Shown: positions 26,901 through 36,836 of the stretch, one piece after another
Numbering within the stretch: position 1 is the first letter of the stretch
Layout: the number at the start of each line of letters is the position of its first letter
From: Ifrita kowaldi
Lineage: Eukaryota; Chordata; Aves; Passeriformes; Cinclosomatidae
Direction of reading: 5' to 3'
Assembly (NCBI GenBank): GCA_013398055.1
Contig: VZRS01000311.1
Span: 572,015 to 636,014 of the forward strand
DNA length: 64,000 nucleotides
Translations under genes and position numbers: made by a program
Notes under the pieces: model-generated
What the model saw: only the letters and a program-made list of their open reading frames with translations
What the model was told of the DNA's origin: nothing
Database searches by the model: none

Positions 26901-27639
26901 CCTGTGCACTGACTTTTTCCTGTGTTCCAAACAATTACTGTTTTGTGAGTAGTGGGGGTGTCTCCCTGCAGATCAAGGTGTGGGGAGCCCTCAACAGTGA
27001 GCTGATAAGGTCTGAAAGGGTCTCTTTGAGCCTCCTGGAATGAACTGCCTCCTTAGCTCCAGTCTTCAACAAATAAAATCAAATCATTAACCCATGTTCA
27101 CTCAGCTCTCCAGAGGGGAAATGGTGTCTGGATGAAACACAATACAAGCAGGCTTCTGAAGGAAGTCATAAACTCAGGTCTGCTCTTCCCCATGGAGGCT
27201 GGGGGAAAGCACGTCTGTTTGCCAGGTGTGGATGGATCACTACAGCACCACACCAGCAGAGGGTTGCAGACTCTGCCTGTGTTTTCCAGTCCTCCTTACA
27301 AGCCTAGCTGAACCCACTGTTGATAAAGGCTCCTTTGATTTACATAAGAGAAAAGAAACCTGATTATATATTTGCTGTAGCATAGGTGGGCGTGCCTAAG
27401 TGGTGACATGAAAGAGCAGGAGATGGGGGAGAGATGATGATGCCTGGATGCAGATGGAGTATGTGCTCAGCTGAAGCTGCTTGAGAAGGTTTAGCTACCC
27501 CCCAAAAAGGGGTAAATTTGGGTGACTCCCTGTCGAGCAGCTCCAGATTTCTGAACACAGATGCTGACCTGCTGGGGATAAGGCAGGGTAGGGCTGGGTG
27601 ACATTCTACACTCCTCATTCCCTTTCTGTGTCAAAGCAG
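23959..27639 (+). other. EVA1A intron between the linker exon and the serine-rich exon
   Basis: This 3.7-kb intron is bounded by gtagct and a cag acceptor. No CR1 element is recognised in it. It contains an A-rich (A)n(CAAA)n tract near 24222-24242 and an unusually long open frame on the opposite strand at 24869-25597 (242 codons) with no recognisable domain. Otherwise it appears to be unique DNA. Confidence 0.75.
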
Positions 27640-27819
27640 AGAAGAAGAAAGGGAGGTCAGCCACTTTCTACCCGGTAGACAACACCCCCCTCCTGCTCCC
27701 TGTGGATGAGACACAACCGCCGGCGCTCAGCAGCAGCAGCAGCAGCATGGAGCCCGTGGGCGTCAGCACGGAGATGGCCCTGCTCAGCAACATCCTGGCA
27801 GCCTATGCCTTCATCACAG
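27640..27819 (+). CDS. EVA1A: EVA1A coding exon: serine-rich linker and conserved MALLSNILAAYAF motif
   Basis: The acceptor is tttctgtgtcaaagcag and the donor is gtacgt. The exon is 180 bases, phase 1 at both ends, and splices in frame to both neighbours. It encodes a basic start (EKKKGRS), a linker with TFYPVDNTPLLLPVDE, six consecutive AGC serine codons (27729-27746), then MEPVGVSTEMALLSNILAAYAFIT. The ALLSNILAAY block is a hallmark of EVA1A just before the membrane helix; EVA1B has ELLSNSLAAY. In mammals the short EVA1A protein begins a few residues before this block, and the in-frame ATG at 27747 matches that position. So the exon can serve either a long form reading through from 23794 or a short form starting here. 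The part upstream of 27747 has clean codon structure and no stops, which supports it being translated. Confidence 0.88.
27744..27750 (+). promoter_or_regulatory. EVA1A: Strong-context internal start codon for the short EVA1A form
   Basis: The ATG at 27747-27749 has A at -3 and G at +4, a good vertebrate initiation context, and is in frame with the rest of the gene. Starting here gives 147 residues, close to the 152 I recall for human EVA1A. A second in-frame ATG with G at -3 and G at +4 lies at 27774, directly before ALLSNILAAY. Use of either would need a transcript that begins in or near this exon, and I see no obvious TATA box or CpG island just upstream. It is therefore an inferred alternative start. 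Confidence 0.45.
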
Positions 27820-28369
27820 GTACGTCTGGTGGCTCACATCTCCCTGGACTCCTGCAAGCTTTTTGTAGACCCTCCTTTCACAGCTATCTGGGGCTAAATC
27901 TGCCTCTCTGAACTGTCTGTGTATTTTGTTCCTCTCTCAGCAAATTCTCCCTTGAAAGGCCTGACCGGGGCAGCTCTAGCAGACAGTGTATAACAGAGTT
28001 TATTATGCACTGCTTTCCACTGGGTTTGCTCTCATCTGGAGTTAAACACAACATAATCTTACATGTGGTATTATCCCTAATGCTTCATTTTCCTGGAGAT
28101 CAAAGCCTGGCTCATTAGGGAGGCAAGTTTGTTGTCCTGTAATTTGGAAAATAAGCAGCACTCAAATCTTTACACTGCTTAAGAGAATTTGGCTTATCTT
28201 CAGTAGAAGTGTGAAGATGAAGTAACTTGAGAGTCTACTTAATTGTATATTTAAATGTAGTTTAGAGTAAGATTTCCTTGGATCACATTTTATCTTTCAC
28301 CCACGTGTATCTTTCAAGTAACAGGGGATATGTCTTCTAAAAAAATTCACTTTAAAAGGTGAAAGGAAA

Positions 28370-28495
28370 GTGGCAAAACCAGGGGGAATGCCTTTAAACT
28401 GAAAGAGAGTGGGTTTAGATTAGACATTAGGAAGAAATTCTTTACTGTGAGGATGGTGAGACACTGGCGCAGGTGGCCCAGAGAGATTGTGGCTA
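28370..28495 (+). mobile_element. CR1 fragment lacking its 3' end
   Basis: Forward CR1 internal part: 'ctttaaactgaaagagagtg', 'ggtttagattagacattagg', 'aagaaattctttactgtgag', 'gacactggcgcaggtggccc'. It stops at agagattgtggct, before the usual 3' end. It closely resembles the same segment at 19125-19387. Confidence 0.88.
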
Positions 28496-28732
28496 AAACT
28501 AAAACTCCAGTATTTGTGAGCTACCTTTTCATGTCTGTATGCTAATTCAGTCTTGCTAATTCATTAAACAGTAGTGCATTCTTGGTGCCATGCTCTTGCT
28601 CTTGTTGAGATGCCACCTGGTTGCTAATCCAAGTGTTTGGATTTGAAGCAGCTAACTTGGGCTTTGCATTTTGGAACCACTGAGTAGATTAGATTAGTTT
28701 CTGCATATTCTTTAGTGAATAATATATATTGT

Positions 28733-28786
28733 ATTTGTATAACTATTCATGGTCCTTCTAAAAGGACCATGAATAGTTATACAAAT
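28733..28786. repeat. Perfect inverted repeat: 25-bp arms, 4-base loop
   Basis: The left arm (28733-28757) starts ATTTGTATAACTATTC and ends GGTCCTT. The right arm (28762-28786) is its exact reverse complement, and the loop is CTAA. The flanking bases do not pair. It lies in the last EVA1A intron, outside recognised repeats. Confidence 0.97.
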
Positions 28787-29465
28787 TTCTGCTCTTCTGC
28801 ACCTTCAGTGGTAGCATCATGATCCATCTTTTCATGACACCCCTAAGTGTTGGGAAGATTAAATGGAATTAGTAGTGTTCTTCACAGAAGATAGCTGAGT
28901 AGGATACATTTGTTTTCTTGCATGGGTTTCTCCAAGGAAAAGTTAGAAAAACGAGCTTTAAAGGAGTCTTCTATCTATCCATCCCGCTTCTCCACCCTTA
29001 CCTATAGCTACCGTTTTTTTACATGAAAATACCTACCTTCCCATCCCTACTATAAAACCAAATGCTGTCAATATTGTGTTCCCCATCTGAACAGTAATGA
29101 GCAGAGAAAGTTGTAGGATTAATGATCCAGGATATTTGGGACTGTGATTCAGGGCTGCTGACAATGCCCCGTGGACTTTGCTTCCATTGACCACAGCAGA
29201 GCTCTTTGACTCAACCTTGGTTTTAGGGCACAAGGTCTCGATTCATCTCCAGCACAAGGTGTCACCCTTGTCAGGAGCCTCCAGATTTTACTGTAGCACA
29301 AACAACTTCAACTGTCCTGTTGCTGCGGGATTTGTCTGCCCTCTCTTGATGTGGTCTCCTTGTGTTGTGTGCACATCCACTGGATGTCAAATAGGTAAAC
29401 TCAGACCTCGTGACTTTGGTTTCCAGTGCTCAGTTCAGGACTTGGTTGCTTATGTTTTCCAATGT

Positions 29466-29520
29466 ATCATGGAATCATAGAATGTTTTGGGTTGGAAGGA
29501 ACCTTAAAGATCTTCTGGTT
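29466..29520 (-). mobile_element. Short CR1 3' end
   Basis: The sequence has 'atcatggaatcatagaatg' and 'ttttgggttggaaggaacct', then taaagatcttctggtt. Only the terminal 55 bases remain. Confidence 0.85.
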
Positions 29521-29697
29521 TCCATGTTCACCATAGCTGTTAGATGGGTTTTAGTCTCCGTGACATGTATGTCCAATTTGTTATTTCTTATAAAAATAAT
29601 TGATGACCGAACCCATAGATTGAAACAGCAAATGTCCTAAACCATCTTTATCTGCTGCATGTAATTTAGCCTCTGCTTTTAGTGGAAATGATGGATT

Positions 29698-29873
29698 TGT
29701 CGTGATTTATTTTATGTGAATATGGAGAGTTTTTAGCTTATGACTTCAAAGACAAACTGTGTCACAGGGCACAAATACTATTTGCATAAAACTAGAGCAC
29801 TGCAAAGCCATCCCTCTTCATATTGCAGATTTTGAACAGCAGCGCAGTTGGATTTTTTTTGTGCCTGCCTGAG
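29698..29873 (+). repeat. Unclassified interspersed repeat, copy 1
   Basis: This 176-base segment is very similar to 39129-39310. Shared blocks include 'agcttatgacttcaaaga', 'aaactgtgtcacagggcac', 'aaatactatttgcataaaac', 'tagagcactgcaaagccatc' and 'tttgaacagcag', ending gtgcctgcctgag. Similarity stops abruptly at both ends. I do not recognise the family; it is neither CR1 nor the SINE. An LTR piece or a non-autonomous DNA element are both possible. Confidence 0.85.
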
Positions 29874-32800
29874 TTTGGGGCCCTGAAGGCAGCTCAAGCC
29901 ACAGCTGATGTCCATAGAGGATCCATTATAGTATCCCAGGAGGGGCAGGGTATTGAGCAGCCAGGGAGGGCTGGTTCTGTGTCACACATCTTCCCACTGC
30001 TCCTGACCACGGCCCTGGTGCCAAAGAGAAACAGTAGTGCAAGAACTGCTCTGTTCCATGACACTGAAAGCGTCCCTCAGGTACTCTCTGCAGACTGAAA
30101 GTGCTGCATTCAGGGCTTCCCTGTGCTGGTGAGCTGTCTCAGAATAGGAGTTTGCAAAAGAAAATTGTAAATAGGCCGGGGCAATATAGAAAAAATACTT
30201 TTTCTCTTGGGGCAGAGGGTGGTGGATACCCTCAGACCCACTGCAGGAAAATGAAGCTGTGGGTTTTTGCTATTTCATGGCTAAAGTGCAGGCTTGAAAG
30301 GATGATCCTCTCTGCTGCCTTTCCTCTCTCCTGGCAGTGGGGGGTTTTTTAGCCAGGGGAGAGCATCCACAAATAGTGGAATGCCTTCTGTGCTCAATGG
30401 TGTTCACATTTTCTGCACAAAATGGCAGTTTTGGGTGGGCAGCTGCAGGTGAAGAGTCTTCAGACTCAGTCACTCACACATGCAGAGTCTTGCAGTGCAC
30501 AGAGAAGTGCAAGTATTAGCAAAAGCCTCTGTGCTCATTTCCACCATCTTTCTGACTGATATTTCCATAGAGGAGCTGGGAATCCTCCTATGGACAACTG
30601 AATAGTAAAAATCACAGCACAGCAGGAAGCAAAAGAGTCTTGGTTTGCGGCTATCACGGTTAGGTATCAAAGCCAGTTAGGTGTCAGTCTCATCCCAGCT
30701 TCCAGAACCTATTTCTTCAGAAACAGGGAAAAAGTGTGAATAATGTCAATGAGGAATGAAATTAGTAGCTGATCAAACGGATAAATATTATTTAGAGTTC
30801 AGTCTTGCAAAAGACTCAGAGACACCCTTTATTTGAAAGCTGATTCTCTTTATAGAATTAGGTTTTTAATTAGATACAATCTCTGCCTACAAACCTCAGA
30901 CCTATTATTTGTTGTGTACCTGTTCCAAAACCTGCCTGAGTGTTTGGAAAGACTTCACCAGTCTCAGTGACAGCTGGAACTGTCTTTGCAGTCACAGTCT
31001 ATCAGCATGACCGAAAACGTCCCTGGATAAATATTAAACATTCAAAATGTATCAGAGCTCTTCCAGTGCCTCCTTTTGGATGGGAGACTTATCCCAGTTT
31101 TGTCACTGCTTTCAGGATGAAGCAGTTGGAGGGAAACCTCCACAAATCCCTGTTTTATTCTTCTTCCATAAGCAAAGCTTTGCTGCCAAGTTATTAACAA
31201 GGGGCTTCCAAAATACAACCCAGGGGAGATCATTCCAAATTTTAGACTGCTTGGCCTGAGCCTTATTAACAAGGGGCTCCTGGAGAGCTTCCTCTGTTCT
31301 ATCAGGGGATTTCGGCAGCCTGTGGGGCTGTAAATTCCCTAGAAGATATTGCTCCTACTGTTTGTCTGGCCATGCTTAATGCTGAACCTTTTACTGGGGG
31401 CCCTCTGAAATTTTCCTCCCCACTGAGGTTTTGGAATGCATGAAGCCATTACAGGAAGCCAGCAGCGTTAATGCCTAGATTGTTTTTTATTTATTGAAAC
31501 AATTTATTCTAATAGCAATAACAACCTTGGCCTGGGGCATTTCCTGGGGAATTAATGGCAGTCTGGGCTGATGCTCCCAGCAGATTGTTAGCCCTCAGGA
31601 AACAAGTCCCGTAATTGCTGCTGGTTTGCTTGCAAAAATAAAATAAAATGTGTTTCTAATTTTTTTTGGCCAGTTTGAGTGCCTAGAAAATGGTGGCTTT
31701 TGTGTAGAGGCTTGTGTAGAGCATATATCTTTTGTCTGCATGGATTAAATTCAGGCTTGAAACAGTGACATTTTCATCACTGCTTTCAATCCAGAGAGAG
31801 AAATACAAGGAAGGGGAAAGGTAACCCCAGCCAAAGAGATTGACAGAAACTGGGTCCTGCTGGAAGCTCTGAGCTATCATCCACAGCATGGGAAGAAAAA
31901 GCTTCAGTGGTCCAAATCTATGTTTTAGTGAGTGTATACACACATACACACACAAGAATGCATACCAAAATTGTGCTAGCTCCTGCTACTGATGTCCATA
32001 TACTTTTACAGAACTTTTTTTCAAGTGTAATGAATATTTGAGGAGCTTCACTGTTGGTGTGATGAATCTGGGCCACCTTTGAGCTTTTGGAAGGTGCTGA
32101 GCATCCATTTGTTGAAGAGAGTGCCTCTTTTTGGTCTTTACAAGTAGAACATGCAATGGGGTAGGCTCTCAAAATCACTAATCAACCATCAAACCCCCAA
32201 ATCTAGGCTATTGGTGACTTGGCTACTTCAAGTGAGAAAAAGCAGAGCCTGTGGTTTTTAGCTTAAGTTGCTCTTTCTGCTGTGAAAAAAAGGAGATGCT
32301 GCTGTGCAAGTGGATTGTACGTATGATAAATGCCAAGACTGCAGTTGAACACAGGGTTACAGCTCCATGAAGAAGTCCAGACCATGTCTCAGATGTTGAC
32401 AGAGTAGCTGTAGGAGCTCATAAATGCCACTGCAGCCCAAAGATTCAATTACAGCCCTTGCACTGCATGAAGGGCTGTACGGACGAGCACATGCAGGGGA
32501 AGAAAAATGGTTGCTTAAGTAGCAATCGTGGTAAAATTGCTCATGCACTGGATACAGTAGCATGGAAAAAGGAGTGTGGAGGAGAAAGGAAAAGCAGGAC
32601 ACAGGCAAAATCGGGGGCAGAGAAACCGCGTGTGTCTGTGTCTCAGGCTCCCATCTATGGTTTTTTTATGAGCTGCTCTAAAGGAGCGAGCAGTGGAACT
32701 AATGCAACCAAATCAAGCCCGTGTGTGTGCAGAAAGAGGTGCTCAGGGAAATGTGCCTGGCATCCTGTCAGCCAGGCAGAGCCAAGGCAGACTGCACCCA

Positions 32801-32999
32801 GTGCCTTCCAAACACCCCAGTCCTGCTCACTTGCTCTTCTCACACTCCCATGATCCAGGTGTGCCCAGAGCCCTTCTTAGGGCTTCTTGCAGAAGGAGCC
32901 GGGTGATTACTGTCCTCAGTTCAATTGCACATGGAGGCGATGCCTTAGGATTGTAGCTTTTATATTTTTCATACATTTGTAATTCTGCAATGCTTTAGT

Positions 33000-33390
33000 G
33001 TGTAACTCTGAAACTCTGTATAGAGTGTTAGCTACTGTTTTCCCATCTTGGTCAGTCAAAACAATCCCTCTCTAGGCCTGAAATTCAAGGACACCTTACT
33101 GTCTCAAGCCCCGAGAAATGTAAACAACAGCGGGGTGGGGGGGAGAAACTTGCAGTAAATGACTCAATTACCTGAAATTGTAATTGGAGAATTAACCCCT
33201 GACATGCAAATGGACCAAACTTATAAAAGTATAAAAACCCATGACCTGGGCGTCCATTTTGGGTGTAGCCCATGAGGGCTCTGACTGCCCAAAGTGTACC
33301 TGAAGGCCCTTCAATAAATATACCCGCTTTCATTCTCTTAATTTTGTCTAGCCTCTGTTTTTAGGTAGCCCCATCAAGGCATCAGAAGTG
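33000..33390 (+). mobile_element. Solo ERVL-like LTR (probable)
   Basis: The segment starts near tgtaactctgaaactctg and contains a TATA region (ataaaagtataaaaacc at about 33222), an AATAAA at about 33313 and a T-rich U5-like part (ctttcattctcttaatttt, ctagcctctgtttttaggta) ending near aaggcatca. This order is U3-R-U5 on the + strand. No internal retroviral coding flanks it. The family name is from memory, and the ends are approximate; a 4-of-5 flanking match (TAGTG/AAGTG) is only suggestive of a target duplication. Confidence 0.6.
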
Positions 33391-33729
33391 AAAGTGTTAT
33401 CATGTAGGGATTCTGCTTTTCCTGTTTTTTTTAAAGCCACCTCTTTACTGTTCACATAGGACTGGATGGGCAGCAGCAGCTTTGCTGCTGCACAAAGGAG
33501 GCTGCAGTTTTAATTTGAGTCCTGACCCTTGAATTCAGAGTAGCCATTGCCTTCACTGGAGCCAGGATTTCACTCAGCCAGGCTGCTGCAGGGGCCATTG
33601 GCACATTCTCCTTGCCTGCTCTGGTATCTTCTCTTTTACCTTTGGAATTGTGCTGTCTCGCTTTTATCAAAATATCATAGTTTAAAGCCTGTGGCTTTGG
33701 TCTCACTTGACCTTCCAACTACTACTGCA

Positions 33730-33825
33730 TTTCATAGAATTGTTTGGTTGGAAGAAACCTTAAAGACCATCTAAAGACCTAAAGACCATCAGTTCCAATC
33801 CCCCTGTCATGGGCCCATTGGCACA
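33730..33825 (-). mobile_element. CR1 3' end with a small internal duplication
   Basis: The sequence has 'tttcatagaattgtttggtt' and 'ggaagaaaccttaaagacca', then a repeated ctaaagac unit, then 'gttccaatccccctgtcatg'. The repeated unit is absent from other CR1 copies in the window. Confidence 0.8.
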
Positions 33826-34195
33826 TTCACTTTAGTGTCCTGCTTGTTCTTTGAGTTACAGCCCAGTTTGCAGGAGGCTGGTCCACCTCTCTCTTTTTTT
33901 TTGGACTTACCTGCTGCGCTTTCTTTATCTTTCTTTGTCCTATCTTCAGCCTGATTTTTCCGCACGTCATCCACACCAACCACTCTTGCATCAGTCTAAT
34001 GATTTATTAGCCAATTTTCAGACTATCTTGACATTTTCTTCCACTTTGGCTCATCAGTCACCTTTGAGATTCATTTGGGAGAGAAGTGAAGAGCGCAAAA
34101 GCATTTCATCTCTGTAACTGTTCCATGAGCACCCCCAGGCACAGGACTACACGCTGCCTAGAACAGCACAAGGCAGTGTTTGGCTCTGACCACAG

Positions 34196-34345
34196 ACTCA
34201 GAGAATAATTTAGGTTGGAAGAGGCCTCTGGGGGCTCACCAGGTCCAATTTCCTGCTCCGAATATGGCTAACTTCAAATTTAGAGGCAGCTTTGAAATTA
34301 GGGCAGGGTCTTGCCCTGTTGAGTTTTGAACATCTCCAAATAGTT
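34196..34345 (-). mobile_element. Diverged CR1 3' fragment
   Basis: The sequence contains 'aatttaggttggaagaggcc', 'tctgggggctcaccaggtcc' and 'aatttcctgctccgaatatg', followed by a block resembling gccaacttcaaagttagatc. This order matches a reverse-complement CR1 end. Confidence 0.75.
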
Positions 34346-35389
34346 TCCAGTTCACCTTTTACAAACTTTGCTTTAGGAGATCAGCTGGAAAGGGCACTTC
34401 TAAAAGCATTGTGTGGGGAAGTGAAACCTTTTAGCCACAGAGATCTTCTGGGGCCAAATGTCAGAGTCTCAGCTGGTGGAAGGTGCTACGGATCCATCAC
34501 TGAGTTCAAGGGAATAAAACTCATCTGAGGAACTGACTCCATCCTTGAGCTCAAGACACCCAGCAGACGCTGCAGAGCAGAGCTGGCCTTGACACTTCTG
34601 CTCAGTTCACCTTTACCCATTTAGTGTACCTATAAACCAAGATGATTCAGCCCAGGGGAATGGCAGTAACAACATTTATCATAATTACACTTCTAAGTAG
34701 TCCCATGAACCAAAAAAAAAAAAAAAGTGGTAAATAAACAAGATGACCTAGTTTGAAAGGCACTGTGGATCCTTTGGAATCTTGTTATATCACCTCAGAA
34801 ATGTGGCTATGCAGGACTCGTCCTGTTGGTGCACTGACTCCAGCTCTGCCTGTGGAGCACAGGTATATATTTTGGTGGTCTGGGCAGGAAGCCAGCACTC
34901 TTCCCTTAGATAAGCAAATGAAGTCTGTGAATAAATAATATGCATTTTTGCCATGCTGCCAAGCCTCCCATTTCAGCTGGGCCACAGCACAGGGCATATA
35001 AAGTTTTGTAATCATCTTTACGCCTGGTTTGAAGGCAGTGGATGCGACAGCAAGATGCACTTACCTGCAACTGGGTGTGCAGCACCCCGGTATCAACCCC
35101 ATGGGAATTAGACTTAATTCTGTGGGCTGCTCCCTTCCCTTCCAGACAGCTCCAGGACACAACTGCAGCAAACGTGCATTCTGCATGTGGGCAAATGCCT
35201 TGGCAGCAAATCCACCCTTTGAATTCCTGATTCCCCTGGCGGGAGGAGACAAAGGAGGGCATGGAAGTAAAAGCAGTCACTGGAAACTCGGCCCCTCCAG
35301 AAACCGTGTGTGGTGTGTGCACGGAGGGGCCGTGTGTGTTCTGTCCTTTGAAGGGTGGTTCTCCTCCATCATTTCCTTTCTCCTTGCAG

Positions 35390-35760
35390 AAAACCCCGAG
35401 CGGGCTGCCCTGTACTTTGTGTCCGGAGTGTGCATCGGACTCGTGCTGACCCTGCTGGCCCTGGTGCTGAGGGTGTCCTGCCGGACGGACTGCAAGCGCT
35501 CCTCCTCCAAAAAACCTCCTCGGGAGCGGGAGAGCGACAGCGACAGCAGCGACAGCGATGACGACTCGGACACCACGTCGGACCTGTCTGCCCGCAGGCA
35601 CCGCAGGTTCGAGAGGACTTTGAACATGAACGTGTTCACCTCGGCGGAGGAGCTGGAGCGAGCGCAGCGGCTGGAGGAGCGGGAGCGCATCATCCGCGAG
35701 ATCTGGATGAACGGCCAGCCCGACATTCCCGGGACCAGGAGCCTCAACCGCTACTACTGA
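35390..35760 (+). CDS. EVA1A: EVA1A terminal coding exon: membrane helix, acidic region, C-terminal EVA1 signature
   Basis: The acceptor is tttctccttgcag. The frame runs from ENPERAALYF to a TGA at 35758-35760, contributing 123 residues. In order: ENPER, a single hydrophobic helix (about residues 6-28, AALYFVSGVCIGLVLTLLAL), a Cys/Arg/Lys-rich stop-transfer segment (RVSCRTDCKR), an acidic serine stretch (about residues 46-60, alternating S and D, likely CK2 sites), RRHRRFERTLN, then NVFTSAEELERAQRLEERER and an ending of GTRSLNRYY. The final tail and the RRHRRFERTLN block match EVA1A and differ from EVA1B and EVA1C as I recall them, so this is the diagnostic exon. EVA1A (TMEM166/FAM176A) is an endoplasmic reticulum/lysosomal membrane protein reported to promote autophagy and apoptosis. 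The exon is far richer in GC and CpG than its surroundings, typical of a bird terminal exon. There are no frameshifts or missing key residues. Confidence 0.97.
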
Positions 35761-36298
35761 GCCGTGGGGACTCCAGCACTCCTGCCCTGCTCCCTGGAGC
35801 TGCCCCACACCTCAGGGAGGAGAGGGAGGGGAGCAACACAGCGTGGGTGTCTCCCCTTTTCCTGTCAGGTGTGCCACCCGGAGCGGTGTGGATGGACAGC
35901 AGTGAAGTTTCCCCCATCTCTCTCTCCCTGACATGTTGATATCACCCCTCTTCACAGACACCTTCTGGTTTCAAAGAAGTGTTTGCTGACTTCATTTCTG
36001 AGTAGCAGGTAGGGAGGGGACAGTGGCAGTCCTCCCATGTGGGATATGGCGTTGGGCACGCCCTGGTGTGAGTGCTCCTCTCTTGGCTGGGGAGAGGCCG
36101 TCCAGGATTTGGTCTCCATTTAGGGATTTTTGGTTTCCCTTTCCTGAAGACTGTGGAGAATTGTGAACAAAATGACAAATCTGGAAAGATGATTTGGGGA
36201 GGGAGGGGGAGGTGCATCCTGACCGATTGTCTTGTGACTTCAGAAGCCATGAGATTAACCTAATTAAAACCCAACAGCAAATAGGACTTGTTAAGAAC

Positions 36299-36356
36299 NN
36301 NNNNNNNNNNNNNNNNNNNNNNNNNNNNNNNNNNNNNNNNNNNNNNNNNNNNNNNN
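36299..36356. other. Assembly gap (58 N)
   Basis: A run of 58 ambiguous bases lies inside the EVA1A 3' UTR. The real missing length may differ. Confidence 0.99.
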
Positions 36357-36836
36357 TCGGTGCTTGGATGTTTGCCATAGTGTATTCAGTTATTTATGGC
36401 TGTCTTTTCATCCTGCTTTTCAATGGGAACATTTAGGGTTTTTTTACTGACACCTCAGGGATAAAATCCTATTATTTTTTTTGAGTCTGTTCTCCCTGCT
36501 GGCCCCTGTCAAACACAACCCAACCCATCTCCAACAGTGAAATTATGGTAATATAAGAGTTGTGTCAGTGACTGTTGAGAAGTTAACAACCTCAAAGAGG
36601 TTGAAAAAGGTTTTCTTTTTGTTTTGTTTTAAATATATATATATATATATTTGAAGATGCTGCACAGGAATGTGCCTTATTCTTTTTTGTTGTTGTTGTT
36701 GTTAAACTACAGGTTTCCTATGGATAGCAATGCACAATGTTTTATATATTTTATTAAAAAAATAAAATTAAAAAAAGTCTGTGTTTACCAGAGGAAAACC
36801 AACACAGAAGAAGCCATGTTTGACAACAAAATGGGT

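Larger units (their letters stand above)
27820..35389 (+). other. EVA1A last intron, about 7.6 kb
   Basis: The intron is bounded by gtacgt and a ttgcag acceptor. It contains CR1 fragments (28370, 29466, 33730 and 34196), a perfect inverted repeat at 28733-28786, a 176-base unclassified repeat at 29698-29873, a solo ERVL-like LTR near 33000-33390 and an AT-rich block at about 31440-31660 with homeodomain-like and Sox-like sites. A poly-A tract lies at about 34712-34727. No further exon is recognised, although the exon-3 frame stays open for about 360 bases upstream of its acceptor. Confidence 0.75.

Noticed and set aside
34906..35808. 300-codon open frame on the minus strand across the terminal EVA1A exon
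   Set aside because: It is the mirror of a GC-rich, CpG-rich coding exon and the adjoining open intron; its residues are arginine/valine/histidine-rich shadow sequence with no domain.
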